64,000 nucleotides of DNA. It comes from Stenotrophobium rhamnosiphilum. Its GTDB lineage: Bacteria > Pseudomonadota > Gammaproteobacteria > Nevskiales > Nevskiaceae. The position numbers and the translations under genes are program-made. The notes under the pieces are model-generated. The model worked only from the letters and a program-made list of their open reading frames with translations, was not told the DNA's origin and ran no database searches. The DNA lies in the NCBI RefSeq assembly GCF_003052265.1, contig NZ_QANS01000001.1:496001-560000 (forward strand), read 5' to 3'. Numbering within the stretch: position 1 is the stretch's first letter; every line of letters begins with the position of its first letter. This document shows positions 1-8,277 of the stretch, one piece after another.

Positions 1-628
1 CAACCGCGGCGGTGCGCGTTGGCATGGTGACGGAGTTGCTGAGCATGCGATTAACGATGGCGTGCAGATCGCTGCCGTCTGGCAACGCAGGCGGTGGCGC
101 AGGTTTGGCGAGACTTAGTTGCTGCACGAGTGTTTGCGTGCCGCCAGCGCGCACGGCGATGGTTTCAACAATCGGCATGCCGAGTTCTTTTTGCAGACGC
201 GCACGATCAATGGTGATGCCGCGACGTTGTGCGAGGTCTGAGCAGTTGAGAGCAACAATCATCGGCAGACCGAGACGTTGTACTTCCAGCACAAAACGTA
301 AGTGCAGACGCAGGTTGGTGGCGTCGACGACGCAGACCAGCAAGTCGGGTTTTGCTTCGCCAGGGAATTTTCCCATGCAGACGTCGCGGGTGATGGCTTC
401 GTCAGGACTTGTTGCGGCGAGGCTGTAAGCGCCAGGCAGATCGAGCACTTGCACATTGCGGCCATTGGAATCGGCGAAGCGACCTTCTTTACGCTCTACC
501 GTGACCCCAGCGTAGTTCGCGACCTTTTGGCGTGAGCCTGTCAGGCGATTAAACAGAGCAGTTTTGCCACAGTTGGGATTGCCAACGAGGGCGATGCGCA
601 AGGTATCCGCGGTGCTCACAGCGCTCAC
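1..628 (-). CDS. feoB: Ferrous iron transporter FeoB, N-terminal part (cut by window edge)
   Basis: FeoB is the inner-membrane Fe(II) permease with an N-terminal G domain. Translating the minus strand from the GTG at about 628 gives a G1 P-loop (GNPNCGKT) near residue 14, a conserved switch-I stretch (NYAGVTVE), the G3 motif DLPGAY, and the start of the G4 region. Only about 209 residues lie in the window; the membrane domain is beyond the left edge. The GTG start overlaps the feoA stop by four bases (GTGA), the usual sign of translational coupling in feoAB. The start codon is inferred from this overlap. The family assignment is secure. Confidence 0.93.
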   Translation of the reverse strand, partial: MSAVSTADTLRIALVGNPNCGKTALFNRLTGSRQKVANYAGVTVERKEGRFADSNGRNVQVLDLPGAYSLAATSPDEAITRDVCMGKFPGEAKPDLLVCVVDATNLRLHLRFVLEVQRLGLPMIVALNCSDLAQRRGITIDRARLQKELGMPIVETIAVRAGGTQTLVQQLSLAKPAPPPALPDGSDLHAIVNRMLSNSVTMPTRTAAV

Positions 629-900
629 AGTGCAGTCTCCACCAACACGCGCGCGGCTTCAGCGCGGCGCAGGGCAAATCGAGTGAAACCAATTTGAATT
701 AGCAATGGATCAGCGCCGACCGGGCCTTTGGCCACGATGCGCACGGGCTCGCCCGGAACAAATCCGAGTTCACGCAAGCGACGGGCGATAGGGTCGTGCA
801 AGCTCGTGGCTTGCACCGCACGTACTAAGGCCTGCTCGTTATAGGCCAGTGTCAGCAAGCTGGCGCTGGGCGCAGTGGTGGGATCTTTCGCAATTGTCAT
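625..900 (-). CDS. feoA: FeoA, SH3-like ferrous iron transport accessory protein
   Basis: This is a 91-residue FeoA. The SH3-like fold is recognisable from LRELGFVPGEPVRIVAKGP in the middle and from the final strand containing the FALRRAEAARV pattern. FeoA is a small cytoplasmic partner thought to act on the FeoB G domain. It is the first gene of a feoAB operon read leftward and overlaps feoB by four bases. Family members are usually 75-90 residues long; the N-terminal 15 residues here look like a low-complexity extension. No feoC is visible on this side. The divergent neighbour is a RIO1 kinase, and the 98 bases between them must hold both promoters. Confidence 0.9.
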   Translation of the reverse strand: MTIAKDPTTAPSASLLTLAYNEQALVRAVQATSLHDPIARRLRELGFVPGEPVRIVAKGPVGADPLLIQIGFTRFALRRAEAARVLVETAL

Positions 901-998
901 TGATTCGCATTATCGCCCTAGACGGCCCCGTGTGCCAGCCTTTTCACGGATATTCACACTTAACTGCAGTCATCCCCGCGGATCGTTCACAATGGCGG

Positions 999-1856
999 AT
1001 GAAAACACCTATAGGACTTGAGCCGCTGGTCGACGATGGCATCGTCGACGAAGTGATTCGCCCGCTCAAAAGTGGCAAAGAAGCATCGGTTTACGTAGTG
1101 GCCTGCGGCGAGCACATCCGCTGCGCCAAGGTCTATAAAGAGGCGATCAACCGCGGTTTTCAGAAGCTGGCGGAATATCAGGAAGGTCGCAAAGTGCGCG
1201 GCAGCCGCGATGCACGAGCCATGGGCAAGCGCAGTAAGCACGGTCGCCGCAAGCAGGAACTGGCTTGGAAGAGCGCTGAAGTCGACGCGCTATACCGCCT
1301 CGACGCCGCTGGCGTGCGTGTACCCAAGCCGCACGGATTCTTTGATGGCGTGCTGATTATGGAACTGATCGTTGATGACAACGGCAACTCCGCGCCGCGC
1401 CTCAACGATGTTGATGTCACCAAAGAAGAAGCCATCCTCTGGCACGCCTTCATGATGAACCAGATCGTGCGCATGCTTTGCGCAGGGTTGATTCACGGCG
1501 ACTTGTCAGAGTTCAACGTATTGCTTGGCGCCGAAGGCCCGGTCGTCATCGATTTGCCGCAGGCTGTTGACGCTTCAAGCAACAACAACGCCTTCCGCAT
1601 GCTGCTGCGTGATGTGAACAACATGACGGAGTACTTCAGTCGCTCAGCACCCGAGCTGCGCGATACCGAATACGCCTACGAGATTTGGAAGTTGTATCAA
1701 TGCAGCGAGCTCAAGCCCGATAGCGTGCTCACTGGCCGCTTCGAACATGCGGCAGAATCAGCAGACGTTGATAGCGTGCTGGCGCAGATTGATGAAGCGC
1801 GTGATGAAGCAGAGCGGCGTCAGCGTGGACGCGAAGCAGCGGAGTTTGATGAGTAG
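999..1856 (+). CDS. RIO1-family serine/threonine protein kinase
   Basis: RIO kinases are atypical protein kinases that lack the usual substrate-binding loops. This 285-residue protein shows the RIO nucleotide-binding loop (SGKEASVYVV, about residue 25), the catalytic loop HGDLSEFN (about residue 165) and the metal-binding IDLPQAVD. The frame stays open upstream to 849, but the segment before 999 would run antisense into feoA and has no kinase similarity, so the ATG at 999 (MKTPIG) is preferred. The C-terminus is charged and helical. Bacterial RIO1 proteins have no settled role; links to ribosome or metal physiology are inference only. Confidence 0.9.
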   Translation: MKTPIGLEPLVDDGIVDEVIRPLKSGKEASVYVVACGEHIRCAKVYKEAINRGFQKLAEYQEGRKVRGSRDARAMGKRSKHGRRKQELAWKSAEVDALYRLDAAGVRVPKPHGFFDGVLIMELIVDDNGNSAPRLNDVDVTKEEAILWHAFMMNQIVRMLCAGLIHGDLSEFNVLLGAEGPVVIDLPQAVDASSNNNAFRMLLRDVNNMTEYFSRSAPELRDTEYAYEIWKLYQCSELKPDSVLTGRFEHAAESADVDSVLAQIDEARDEAERRQRGREAAEFDE

Positions 1857-1869
1857 CTGCTTGAAGAAT

Positions 1870-1895
1870 CCTCTCTCCTGCTAGCAGGAGAGAGG
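1870..1895. terminator. Perfect 26-base palindrome between convergent genes
   Basis: A self-complementary sequence (CCTCTCTCCTGCT and its reverse complement) lies between the RIO1 kinase stop and the ferredoxin stop. It could serve as a two-way stem-loop terminator, but neither side has a clear T-run, so this remains tentative. Confidence 0.5.
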
Positions 1896-1908
1896 GGTAA
1901 TACAGTTC

Positions 1909-2232
1909 TTAAACTTCTGGCGCAATCTCAACTTCAATGCCACTCAGCGCATCGCTGAGTTCGATCTGGCAAGACAAGCGCGAGGTTGGGCGCACTTCAA
2001 CCAGATCTGCAATTGCTTCGAGCATCATCTGCTCGTCTTCGCTCTTGGCAGGCAGCTTATCGTTCCAATCTTGCTTGATGTAAACGTGGCAGGTGCCGCA
2101 GGACATGGCGCCGCCGCAGGTGCCTTGCAGATTGAAATTGGCATCGCGCAGCGCTTCCATTAATGGACGGCCGCTGTCAGCGCTGATGGTGCGTGCTTCG
2201 CCGTTGCGCTCGGTTACGCGAATTTCTGCCAT
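1909..2232 (-). CDS. 2Fe-2S ferredoxin, adrenodoxin/plant-type fold
   Basis: This 107-residue electron carrier has the cluster ligands in the order C-x5-C-x2-C (CGGAMSCGTC, residues about 39-48) followed by a fourth cysteine in SRLSCQI near residue 86. That spacing is typical of adrenodoxin/putidaredoxin-type ferredoxins. It lies directly downstream of a Rieske oxygenase on the same strand, so it probably passes electrons to that oxygenase. A strong hairpin (2267-2295) between the two genes may lower or separate its transcription. The start ATG at 2232 has an upstream GGAGAAG ribosome-binding site. Confidence 0.93.
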   Translation of the reverse strand: MAEIRVTERNGEARTISADSGRPLMEALRDANFNLQGTCGGAMSCGTCHVYIKQDWNDKLPAKSEDEQMMLEAIADLVEVRPTSRLSCQIELSDALSGIEVEIAPEV

Positions 2233-2266
2233 TACATCTTCTCCAACTAAATCTTTAAAAGTGAAA

Positions 2267-2295
2267 AATGCCGCCGGTTTTGAACCGGCGGCATT
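2267..2295 (-). terminator. Intrinsic terminator between Rieske oxygenase and ferredoxin
   Basis: There is a 13-base perfect stem (AATGCCGCCGGTT with its complement, 3-base loop) followed on the minus strand by ATTTTTC. This is a good rho-independent terminator lying inside what would otherwise be a two-gene operon. Confidence 0.75.
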
Positions 2296-2319
2296 ATGAA
2301 CTACGAAACGCTTGCTGAT

Positions 2320-3360
2320 TTAGATCTTAGACAGATCAGCATCAACGTAGAAGCGCTTGAACCAGTTACGGAACGGGAAGATCGGGCCGTCACCGTCGCA
2401 GAGCAGCGGGTTAGGGCGATAACGCTTGTTGTTCCAAACGATGAAGTCGACGCTTTCAAAGCCGGCGCTTTCTTCGCCTTCAGCAGCGCCGATCATGTGA
2501 TCGATCTGCTTCTTGGTGAATGCCAGTTCTGGGCTGCCTTCTGCGTAATCAACATGACGGAACGACATGTTCATCTGCGTGGTGTCGTGGGTCACTGGCA
2601 CCGAGTACGAGATCATCGTTGCGGTGATGACTTTTTCGGTAACAGGATCTTTCTGGTTGAAGCGCATCACGTTCAAGCCAGGGCCGAACATGTCGCCAAC
2701 GATGTAGCCGTTGCCGATGTCGAGGCGCATCTGGTTGCCGTCATAGGCAGCAGAAACAGGTGGAATGCCCGGTGCGTTGTGCAGGAACTTCAAGTGAGCA
2801 ACGTCAACGCCGTTTTCAGCAATTTCCTGAATGCAGGTGTTGGCGGTCCAGCTGCCGCGACGTGAACCGGTGTAGCCGGTAGCGTCTTCGATTTCTGGGA
2901 TGTAAGGCATTTCCCAATGTGGTGCTTCGCAGAGCGGATGGAACCACGACCAAATCATGCCGTACTTCTCAACCGTAGGAAGCGTGCGCAGAATTGCCTG
3001 CTTCTTGGTGATGGGTGGCATTACCTTGGCGTAAGGGATGGCTTTGCACATGCCATCGGTGTCGTATTCCCAGTGGTGGAACGGGCAACGAACGTTGTCG
3101 CCGCAAACCTTGCCGCCGTGGCCGATGTGCGCGCCAAGGTGAGGGCAGTAAGGATCGGTCACGCCGACCTTGTCGCCTGATTCGCTACGGAACAGCACCC
3201 ATTCCTGGTCGAAGACCGAAATGTTGCGAAGCTCGCCAGCTTTCAGGTTTTCGGAATAATCAATGAAGTACCAGCCCACAGGGACGGGGAATGGTGCGCG
3301 CTTAAGAGTCTGTGACTCCAGCAGCATCTTCAGGTTGATGGGAGTAGGGTTGGACGTCAT
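2320..3360 (-). CDS. Rieske non-heme iron oxygenase, KshA-like
   Basis: This is the 346-residue oxygenase component of a Rieske hydroxylase. The Rieske 2Fe-2S ligands are CPHLGAH (about residues 72-78) and CPFHHW about 20 residues later. The mononuclear iron site is in the segment ENGVDVAHLKFLH, which carries the Asp/His/His pattern. The N-terminal PFPVPVGWY and the overall layout match the group containing 3-ketosteroid 9-alpha-hydroxylase KshA and cholesterol 7-desaturase (DAF-36/Neverland). The ferredoxin gene follows; no reductase is visible. A steroid or other large hydrophobic substrate is an inference from family likeness. A GGAG ribosome-binding site precedes the ATG at 3360. Confidence 0.88.
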   Translation of the reverse strand: MTSNPTPINLKMLLESQTLKRAPFPVPVGWYFIDYSENLKAGELRNISVFDQEWVLFRSESGDKVGVTDPYCPHLGAHIGHGGKVCGDNVRCPFHHWEYDTDGMCKAIPYAKVMPPITKKQAILRTLPTVEKYGMIWSWFHPLCEAPHWEMPYIPEIEDATGYTGSRRGSWTANTCIQEIAENGVDVAHLKFLHNAPGIPPVSAAYDGNQMRLDIGNGYIVGDMFGPGLNVMRFNQKDPVTEKVITATMISYSVPVTHDTTQMNMSFRHVDYAEGSPELAFTKKQIDHMIGAAEGEESAGFESVDFIVWNNKRYRPNPLLCDGDGPIFPFRNWFKRFYVDADLSKI

Positions 3361-3544
3361 AACGAATTCGCCTCCAGAGCGCTCATAATTTATTTGAGCC
3401 TGCTGCTAACCACGCACACGCGGATACACCGCAGGGAGCCTGAAGATTGGGCTCATTTACGCAAGTATTCTTCCTTTGGATGGGTCTTGCGTTTCACTGC
3501 ATTTTGAGGCAGACAAAAGCCTTAAAAAACAGCCCATCTAGCTA

Positions 3545-3574
3545 GAGAACGGCTAAAAACGGGAAATCGTTCTC
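3545..3574. promoter_or_regulatory. Inverted repeat upstream of the Rieske oxygenase gene
   Basis: GAGAACG at 3545-3551 is repeated as CGTTCTC at 3568-3574, and both arms extend outward through a further AGCTA/TAGCT match. It sits about 190 bases before the oxygenase start and just beyond the 3' end of the SDR gene. It could be a regulator site for the oxygenase or a transcript end; no regulator is adjacent. Confidence 0.35.
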
Positions 3575-3606
3575 AAAATTAGCTTATCAGGGCTGCTGGC
3601 GGCTGC

Positions 3607-4428
3607 CTACATGGCCGCTTCGCTGAGCTGCCACAGATGCTTGGCCAGATCGGTATTTCGGCTCAATTTGCTGCCGGTTTTCCGCTTCCGACCAATGAAA
3701 TACTCACCGCTGACATCGGCCAATTCTGGTGACGTTGCGAGCCATACCGCGGTGTCGGCGCCTTGTGCTGGGGTCAGCATGGTGAGTCGGATCAAAGGCT
3801 GCAAAAAGCCCGGAACCTGACGATAGATGCCAGTGGCAACTGCGCCTGGATGGAAGGCATTGACTCTGACCTTGGTGTTCTTGAGTCGACGGGCCAGTTC
3901 GCGCGTGAACAGCAAATTGGCCAGCTTGGCCTGCCCATAAGAATGCAAACCCGTGCTGTGACGCGAAGGATCTTTGAAACTCGCTTCGTCGATTTTGCCC
4001 AAGTTATGAATCATTGAGCTGGTGACGACAATGCGGCCCGCACTAGCGGCTTTCACTGCATCCAGCAGATGACGCGCAAGGCGGAAGTGACCGAAGTGCA
4101 TGATCCCCATCATCGACTCGTAGCCGTTGGCCAGCGTGCTGAGTTTCAGGGTGTAGAGACCCGCGTTGAGGATCAGTACGTCAATGACCGGCATCGTCGC
4201 CAGCAGTGTTTTGGTGAATTGATCGACGTTGCTGAAGTCGGCCAGATCCAGTGGCAGCGATTCAATCTGCGCTGCGGGATAAGCGGCCTTGATGTTGCTG
4301 ATCGCTTCTTGCGATTTGGATTCGCTACGTGCGGCGATGATCACGCGATCACCTTGTTTGGCTAGCGCCAAAGCCATTTCGTAGCCGATGCCGCTGTTAC
4401 CGCCGGTGATCAAAACATTGCGTGCCAT
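3607..4428 (-). CDS. Short-chain dehydrogenase/reductase, retinol-dehydrogenase-like
   Basis: This is a classical SDR of 273 residues. TGGNSGIG near the N-terminus binds NAD(P)H, LNAG is the central structural motif, the catalytic serine is in TSSM, and YGQAK is the Tyr-x3-Lys active site. The HPGAVATGIY segment and the length resemble the retinol/WW-oxidoreductase-like branch. Arg residues after the first strand (AARSES) suggest NADPH preference. An upstream TTG at 4440 is possible, but the ATG at 4428 directly precedes the nucleotide-binding strand and is chosen. The physiological substrate is unknown; a lipid or steroid alcohol would suit the neighbouring Rieske system. Confidence 0.87.
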   Translation of the reverse strand: MARNVLITGGNSGIGYEMALALAKQGDRVIIAARSESKSQEAISNIKAAYPAAQIESLPLDLADFSNVDQFTKTLLATMPVIDVLILNAGLYTLKLSTLANGYESMMGIMHFGHFRLARHLLDAVKAASAGRIVVTSSMIHNLGKIDEASFKDPSRHSTGLHSYGQAKLANLLFTRELARRLKNTKVRVNAFHPGAVATGIYRQVPGFLQPLIRLTMLTPAQGADTAVWLATSPELADVSGEYFIGRKRKTGSKLSRNTDLAKHLWQLSEAAM

Positions 4429-4500
4429 GGAAGTGCCCAAAGAATTTGTTCAAAAGGGCAGGTACGGTAGCAAATTGGCGGCATTTACTGCGTGAATATT

Positions 4501-4536
4501 GCGTGCGCTGGGCCCATTAAATGAGCCCAGCGACGC
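4501..4536. terminator. Stem-loop after the DUF1295 gene
   Basis: CGCTGGGC and GCCCAGCG pair around an 11-base AT-rich loop, with GCGT/ACGC extending the stem past a one-base bulge. It lies just after the stop of the leftward DUF1295 gene. There is no strong T-run, so its role as terminator is tentative. Confidence 0.45.
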
Positions 4537-4545
4537 AGGAACGAC

Positions 4546-5415
4546 TTAACGCTTAGGTGGCCAAGGCACCAGCGCAGAAACCTTCTTCATGTGTTCGCGA
4601 TAAGCCGGGCGACGCTCAGCGCTGCGCTCGTCCATTAACGGAATGCTGGCGAACTGGAACATCAGGGCCATTGCAGCGGCACCCGAGCAAACCCACCACC
4701 ATTGATCAGGCGCAGCGGCGAGACCAAACAACATCAGTCCCACCCAGAAGCTGACTTCGCCGAAATAGTTCGGGTGACGTGACCAAGCCCACAAGCCGCT
4801 GGTGATGAAGGTGCCGGGCTTACGCGTTTTGATAAAGGCGTGAAGCTGAAGATCCGCAATCATCTCAATCGCAATCGCGCCAAACGTGACGATGGTGGCA
4901 ACGACATCCAGCCAACCCAGTGGCGCGGTACCGCGTGTCATCACGGCGTAGATCGGTAAGCAGCCAAGAAAGACCTGAATGGTTGGGAACAGGTGAATGC
5001 CGCCAAAATCAGCGAGCACGCCATACTTGCCAGCGCGGCTACGTACCAGCGGATAGCGCCAATCTTCGTGGCTCAGGCCTTCCCAGAACGTCGCCCAGTT
5101 AGCAGTCAGGCGAATCGCCCACAGCCAAACCAATCCAATCACCAGATACGCGCGCGTGGGGTCAATGCCCGGTGCGTGATGTTCAAACCACCACATTGCG
5201 AGCAACGGTGGAATCACGCTCCAGTAAGCGTCGTAGAAACTGGAATTTTTGAATGCGAGGCTGAAGCCAAAAATAACAACCGTCGCCACCACGTCCGCAA
5301 CAAATGCGTCCCACGGTGCAGCGATATCCAAGTTTACTAAAGCAGCCCAACCGGCTGCGATACAGACGACATAGGCGACCGTGATCAGGCCAAGTGCTGA
5401 TGCCTTGCTTGCCAT
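4546..5415 (-). CDS. DUF1295 multi-pass membrane protein, steroid-5-alpha-reductase-like
   Basis: This 289-residue integral membrane protein has about six hydrophobic helices. Family hallmarks are the SFYDAYWSVIP stretch near residue 60, the RLTANW...EDWRY region in the middle, and the C-terminal SRHPNYFGE motif, which is shared with 3-oxo-5-alpha-steroid 4-dehydrogenase C-terminal domains and isoprenylcysteine methyltransferases. Members are often annotated only as DUF1295; an NADPH-dependent reductase role is inferred from the fold. It may form a lipid or sterol-modifying neighbourhood with the SDR and Rieske genes. A GGGGAG ribosome-binding site precedes the ATG at 5415. Confidence 0.85.
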   Translation of the reverse strand: MASKASALGLITVAYVVCIAAGWAALVNLDIAAPWDAFVADVVATVVIFGFSLAFKNSSFYDAYWSVIPPLLAMWWFEHHAPGIDPTRAYLVIGLVWLWAIRLTANWATFWEGLSHEDWRYPLVRSRAGKYGVLADFGGIHLFPTIQVFLGCLPIYAVMTRGTAPLGWLDVVATIVTFGAIAIEMIADLQLHAFIKTRKPGTFITSGLWAWSRHPNYFGEVSFWVGLMLFGLAAAPDQWWWVCSGAAAMALMFQFASIPLMDERSAERRPAYREHMKKVSALVPWPPKR

Positions 5416-5557
5416 TTACTGAACTCCCCGAGTTTCTATATTTTGATGGAAGCGAATATGCCGTTACCCGAGGCGGCCAGCCTCATCACTGAGGACGAGA
5501 TAACAGGCGCACTCACGGTTAGAATCAGGCCCCCAAATATTCCGTTTGAGCCCGCTC

Positions 5558-6667
5558 ATGAAAACTCGCGCCGCCGTTGCCTTTGCTGCTGGACAGCCAC
5601 TGTCCATCGAAACCGTTGATCTGGCTGGGCCGCGCGAGGGTGAGGTATTGGTGGAAATCAAAGCGACTGGCCTTTGCCACACTGACAAATACACACTCAG
5701 CGGCGTGGACCCAGAAGGCATATTCCCAGCGATTCTCGGCCACGAAGGTGCGGGCATCGTTGTTGATGTTGGCCCCGGCGTTAAATCACTGAAGAAAGGC
5801 GATCACGTCATCCCGCTCTACACGCCGGAATGCCGCGAGTGTGAGTACTGCCTCAATCCAAAAACCAATCTCTGCCAGAAAATCCGCACGACGCAGGGGA
5901 GGGGTTTGATGCCGGATGGCAGCAGCCGCTTCTCATTCAATGGCCAGCCGATCCTGCATTACATGGGCTGCTCGACGTTCTCCAACTACACCGTGCTACC
6001 GGAAATCGCGTTGGCAAAAATTCGTGAAGATGCACCGTTCGACAAGGTTTGCTACATCGGCTGCGGCGTCACCACCGGTATCGGCGCGGTGATCTTCACC
6101 GCCAAGGTTGAAGCAGGCACCAACTGCGTTGTGTTTGGTCTCGGCGGAATCGGCCTCAACGTCATTCAGGGTTTGAAACTGGTTGGCGCCAATATGATTG
6201 TCGGCGTTGATCTCAATCCAGAACGCGAAAAACTCGCACGCCAATTCGGCATGACGCATTTTGTGAATCCGAAAAATATTGACGGCGATCTGGTTGCGCA
6301 CTTGGTTGAACTGACCAAGGGCGGCGCGGATTACAGCTTTGAATGCGTCGGCAATGTGAACCTCATGCGCCAAGCACTTGAGTGCTGCCACAAGGGTTGG
6401 GGCGTCTCCACCGTGATCGGTGTGGCCGAAGCGGGTAAAGAAATTGCAACGCGTCCATTCCAGCTTGTCACGGGTCGTCGCTGGCAAGGTTCGGCCTTCG
6501 GCGGTGCGCGCGGCCGTACCGATGTGCCAAAGATTGTTGATTGGTATATGGACAAGAAGATCAACATCGACGAACTCATCACGCACAAACTCACGCTGGA
6601 TCAAATCAACGAAGGCTTCGATTTGATGACGCGCGGCGAGAGCATTCGCAGCGTCGTGGTGTATTGA
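5558..6667 (+). CDS. frmA: S-(hydroxymethyl)glutathione dehydrogenase (class III alcohol dehydrogenase)
   Basis: This enzyme oxidises the adduct of formaldehyde and glutathione to S-formylglutathione with NAD. It is 369 residues long from the ATG at 5558. Catalytic zinc ligands are in [12 protein letters not shown] and GHEGAGIV; structural zinc cysteines are in CRECEYC and NLCQ; the nucleotide site is [14 protein letters not shown] at 5546 would add four residues and is less likely. The next gene is S-formylglutathione hydrolase, overlapping by one base (TGATG), so the two enzymes form a complete formaldehyde detoxification unit. No FrmR-type regulator is adjacent. Confidence 0.97.
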   Translation: MKTRAAVAFAAGQPLSIETVDLAGPREGEVLVEIKATGLCHTDKYTLSGVDPEGIFPAILGHEGAGIVVDVGPGVKSLKKGDHVIPLYTPECRECEYCLNPKTNLCQKIRTTQGRGLMPDGSSRFSFNGQPILHYMGCSTFSNYTVLPEIALAKIREDAPFDKVCYIGCGVTTGIGAVIFTAKVEAGTNCVVFGLGGIGLNVIQGLKLVGANMIVGVDLNPEREKLARQFGMTHFVNPKNIDGDLVAHLVELTKGGADYSFECVGNVNLMRQALECCHKGWGVSTVIGVAEAGKEIATRPFQLVTGRRWQGSAFGGARGRTDVPKIVDWYMDKKINIDELITHKLTLDQINEGFDLMTRGESIRSVVVY

Positions 6668-7512
6668 TGTCCGCCATTACGACGCGCAGTACGCACGCTT
6701 GCTTCGGCGGTACGCAAGGCTTTTATAGCCACCTGAGCACAAGCACTGGCATCGAGATGCGCTTCGCCGTGTTCGTACCACCACAGGCGCAAACGCATAC
6801 AGTGCCCGCCGTATATTTCCTTGCGGGCCTGACCTGCACGGAAGAAACCTTCGCCATTAAAGCTGGTGCGCAGCGCTTGGCTGCAGAATTGGGCTTAATG
6901 ATCGTCACCTGCGATACCTCACCGCGTGGCCTCAATATTCCGGGTGATAGCGAGTCTTGGGATTTCGGTGTCGGAGCAGGTTTTTATCTTGATGCGACCC
7001 AAGAACCGTGGGCAACTAATTACCGCATGGGCACTTACGTCAATGAAGAACTGCCTGCGTTGATCGAAGAAAATTTTTCTGCACGCAAAGATCGCCGCGG
7101 TCTGTTTGGTCACAGCATGGGCGGGCATGGCGCATTAGTGAACGCGCTGCGAAATCCCGGTCGTTGGCATTCGCTATCGGCGTTCGCGCCGATCTCCAAT
7201 CCTTGCGCTGTGCCTTGGGGTGAAAAGGCGTTCTCGCGCTATCTCGGCGATGACCGCGAAGCTTGGAAAGCCTGGGACGCGAGCGAGTTGATGCGTAATA
7301 AAAAGTATCCCAGCTCGATCCTGATTGACCAAGGGCTGGGCGATCAGTTTCTCGAACAGCAATTGGCGCCAGAATCACTGGAAGCTGCGGCTGAACTCTC
7401 CGGCCAAGCGCTGACGCTGCGTCGGCATGAGGGCTATGACCATGGGTATTACTTTATCCAGACGTTCATCGCTGATCATCTGGCGCACCATGCCGCGGTG
7501 CTCAACAGTTGA
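6667..7512 (+). CDS. fghA: S-formylglutathione hydrolase
   Basis: This 281-residue esterase-D-type hydrolase converts S-formylglutathione to formate and glutathione. The nucleophile elbow is GHSMGGHGA, the acid is in the LIDQGLGDQFL segment, and the catalytic histidine is in GYDHGYYF. LTCTEETF and the N-terminal TRSTHACFGG pattern are typical of the family. The ATG overlaps the frmA stop by one base, so translation is coupled. The frame is open 42 codons upstream inside frmA, but that part has no similarity to the family and is rejected as coding. Confidence 0.96.
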   Translation: MSAITTRSTHACFGGTQGFYSHLSTSTGIEMRFAVFVPPQAQTHTVPAVYFLAGLTCTEETFAIKAGAQRLAAELGLMIVTCDTSPRGLNIPGDSESWDFGVGAGFYLDATQEPWATNYRMGTYVNEELPALIEENFSARKDRRGLFGHSMGGHGALVNALRNPGRWHSLSAFAPISNPCAVPWGEKAFSRYLGDDREAWKAWDASELMRNKKYPSSILIDQGLGDQFLEQQLAPESLEAAAELSGQALTLRRHEGYDHGYYFIQTFIADHLAHHAAVLNS

Positions 7513-7573
7513 GCTTTACTTTTCTTAGGGGCTTGGCAGCTTCCTAATCACTGCCAAGCTTGCTACAAAGCTC
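7511..7573 (+). terminator. Nested inverted repeats downstream of fghA
   Basis: An outer pair GAGCTTT/AAAGCTC encloses an inner pair GCTTGGCAG (7531-7539)/CTGCCAAGC (7551-7559). The structure begins at the fghA stop and is likely to fold in the transcript. There is no clean T-run, so it may be a rho-independent-like end or a processing stem. Confidence 0.4.
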
Positions 7574-7603
7574 TACATCCGCGTGTTCAGGTTTTCTGGC
7601 TAT

Positions 7604-7846
7604 ATGAAACTTCGCATCATTCTATTGGCATCTAGCTTGTTGGCAGGCTGCGCAAGCGTGCCGCCGGTGGTGAATCCTTGCGTGCGTTATTGCGCCACGT
7701 ATGAAGAAGGGTACCAGTGGGCGGGCGCTTCCAATCTGAAAGATGAGCGTAACTGCGGTGGCTACACCGCGGCATTTGGACGCGGTTGTAGCCAGCAAAT
7801 TTCAGATCGACTGTTGTCTTTAGCGCCGGGCCGCGACGGCCTCTAG
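7604..7846 (+). CDS. Small lipoprotein of unknown function
   Basis: This 80-residue protein starts at the ATG at 7604 (MKLRIILL...). It has a short signal peptide and a lipobox SLLAGC, so it should be a lipid-anchored envelope protein. The mature part contains five further cysteines spread through CVRYCATYEEGYQWA, the central RNCGGY and GRGCSQQ, which could form disulfides in the periplasm. An in-frame ATG seven codons upstream (7583) is possible. I do not recognise the family. It ends in a convergent arrangement with the thioesterase gene, 11 bases away. Confidence 0.7.
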   Translation: MKLRIILLASSLLAGCASVPPVVNPCVRYCATYEEGYQWAGASNLKDERNCGGYTAAFGRGCSQQISDRLLSLAPGRDGL

Positions 7847-7857
7847 CGCAGCGCGCT

Positions 7858-8277
7858 CTAGCTACGAGAGCGCAAGATTGATTTAGTTACCGTGGCACGT
7901 GCAATCAGTTCGTCATTGCAGTGCATCTCAGCTTCCATAAACCCCACGCTGCGCCCACGCTTGATGACCTTGCCAGTGGTGACAATGCGATCACCGCGCA
8001 TGGCGGCGCGAATCAGCGAGACATGAATATCATGTGTCGCCGCATTTTCACCTTCGACCAAAACACCAAGCAGCGCTGAATAGCAGGCCATGTCGCAGAT
8101 CGTATAAGCGACGCCGCCATGAAACGCACCGCGCGCATTGACGCTCATCTCGCCTACGGTAAACGCGATGGTGGCAAGGCCATTGCCTGATTCAATTTTC
8201 TCCACGCCCATCATGCGATGGAGTGGATGGGTTTCGACCGACGTCAGAATCTCTTGCTGCCACGCCTGTAGCGTCAT
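7858..8277 (-). CDS. Hotdog-fold thioesterase, PaaI-like
   Basis: This 139-residue single-hotdog protein carries the PaaI/4HBT signature in the segment NARGAFHGGVAYTICDMAC, where the HGG turn and the following acidic residue are the usual active-site elements. Later strands (THDIHVSLIRAAMRGDRI...GKVIKRGRSVGFMEAEM) follow the PaaI pattern. It probably hydrolyses an acyl-CoA, possibly an aromatic one. Its ATG overlaps the stop of the upstream metallo-hydrolase by four bases, so the two are co-translated. Confidence 0.88.
   Translation of the reverse strand: MTLQAWQQEILTSVETHPLHRMMGVEKIESGNGLATIAFTVGEMSVNARGAFHGGVAYTICDMACYSALLGVLVEGENAATHDIHVSLIRAAMRGDRIVTTGKVIKRGRSVGFMEAEMHCNDELIARATVTKSILRSRS

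Noticed and set aside
849-998. N-terminal extension of the RIO1 kinase
   Set aside because: The segment is antisense to the start of feoA and the shared promoter region, and has no kinase-like residues; the ATG at 999 is preferred.
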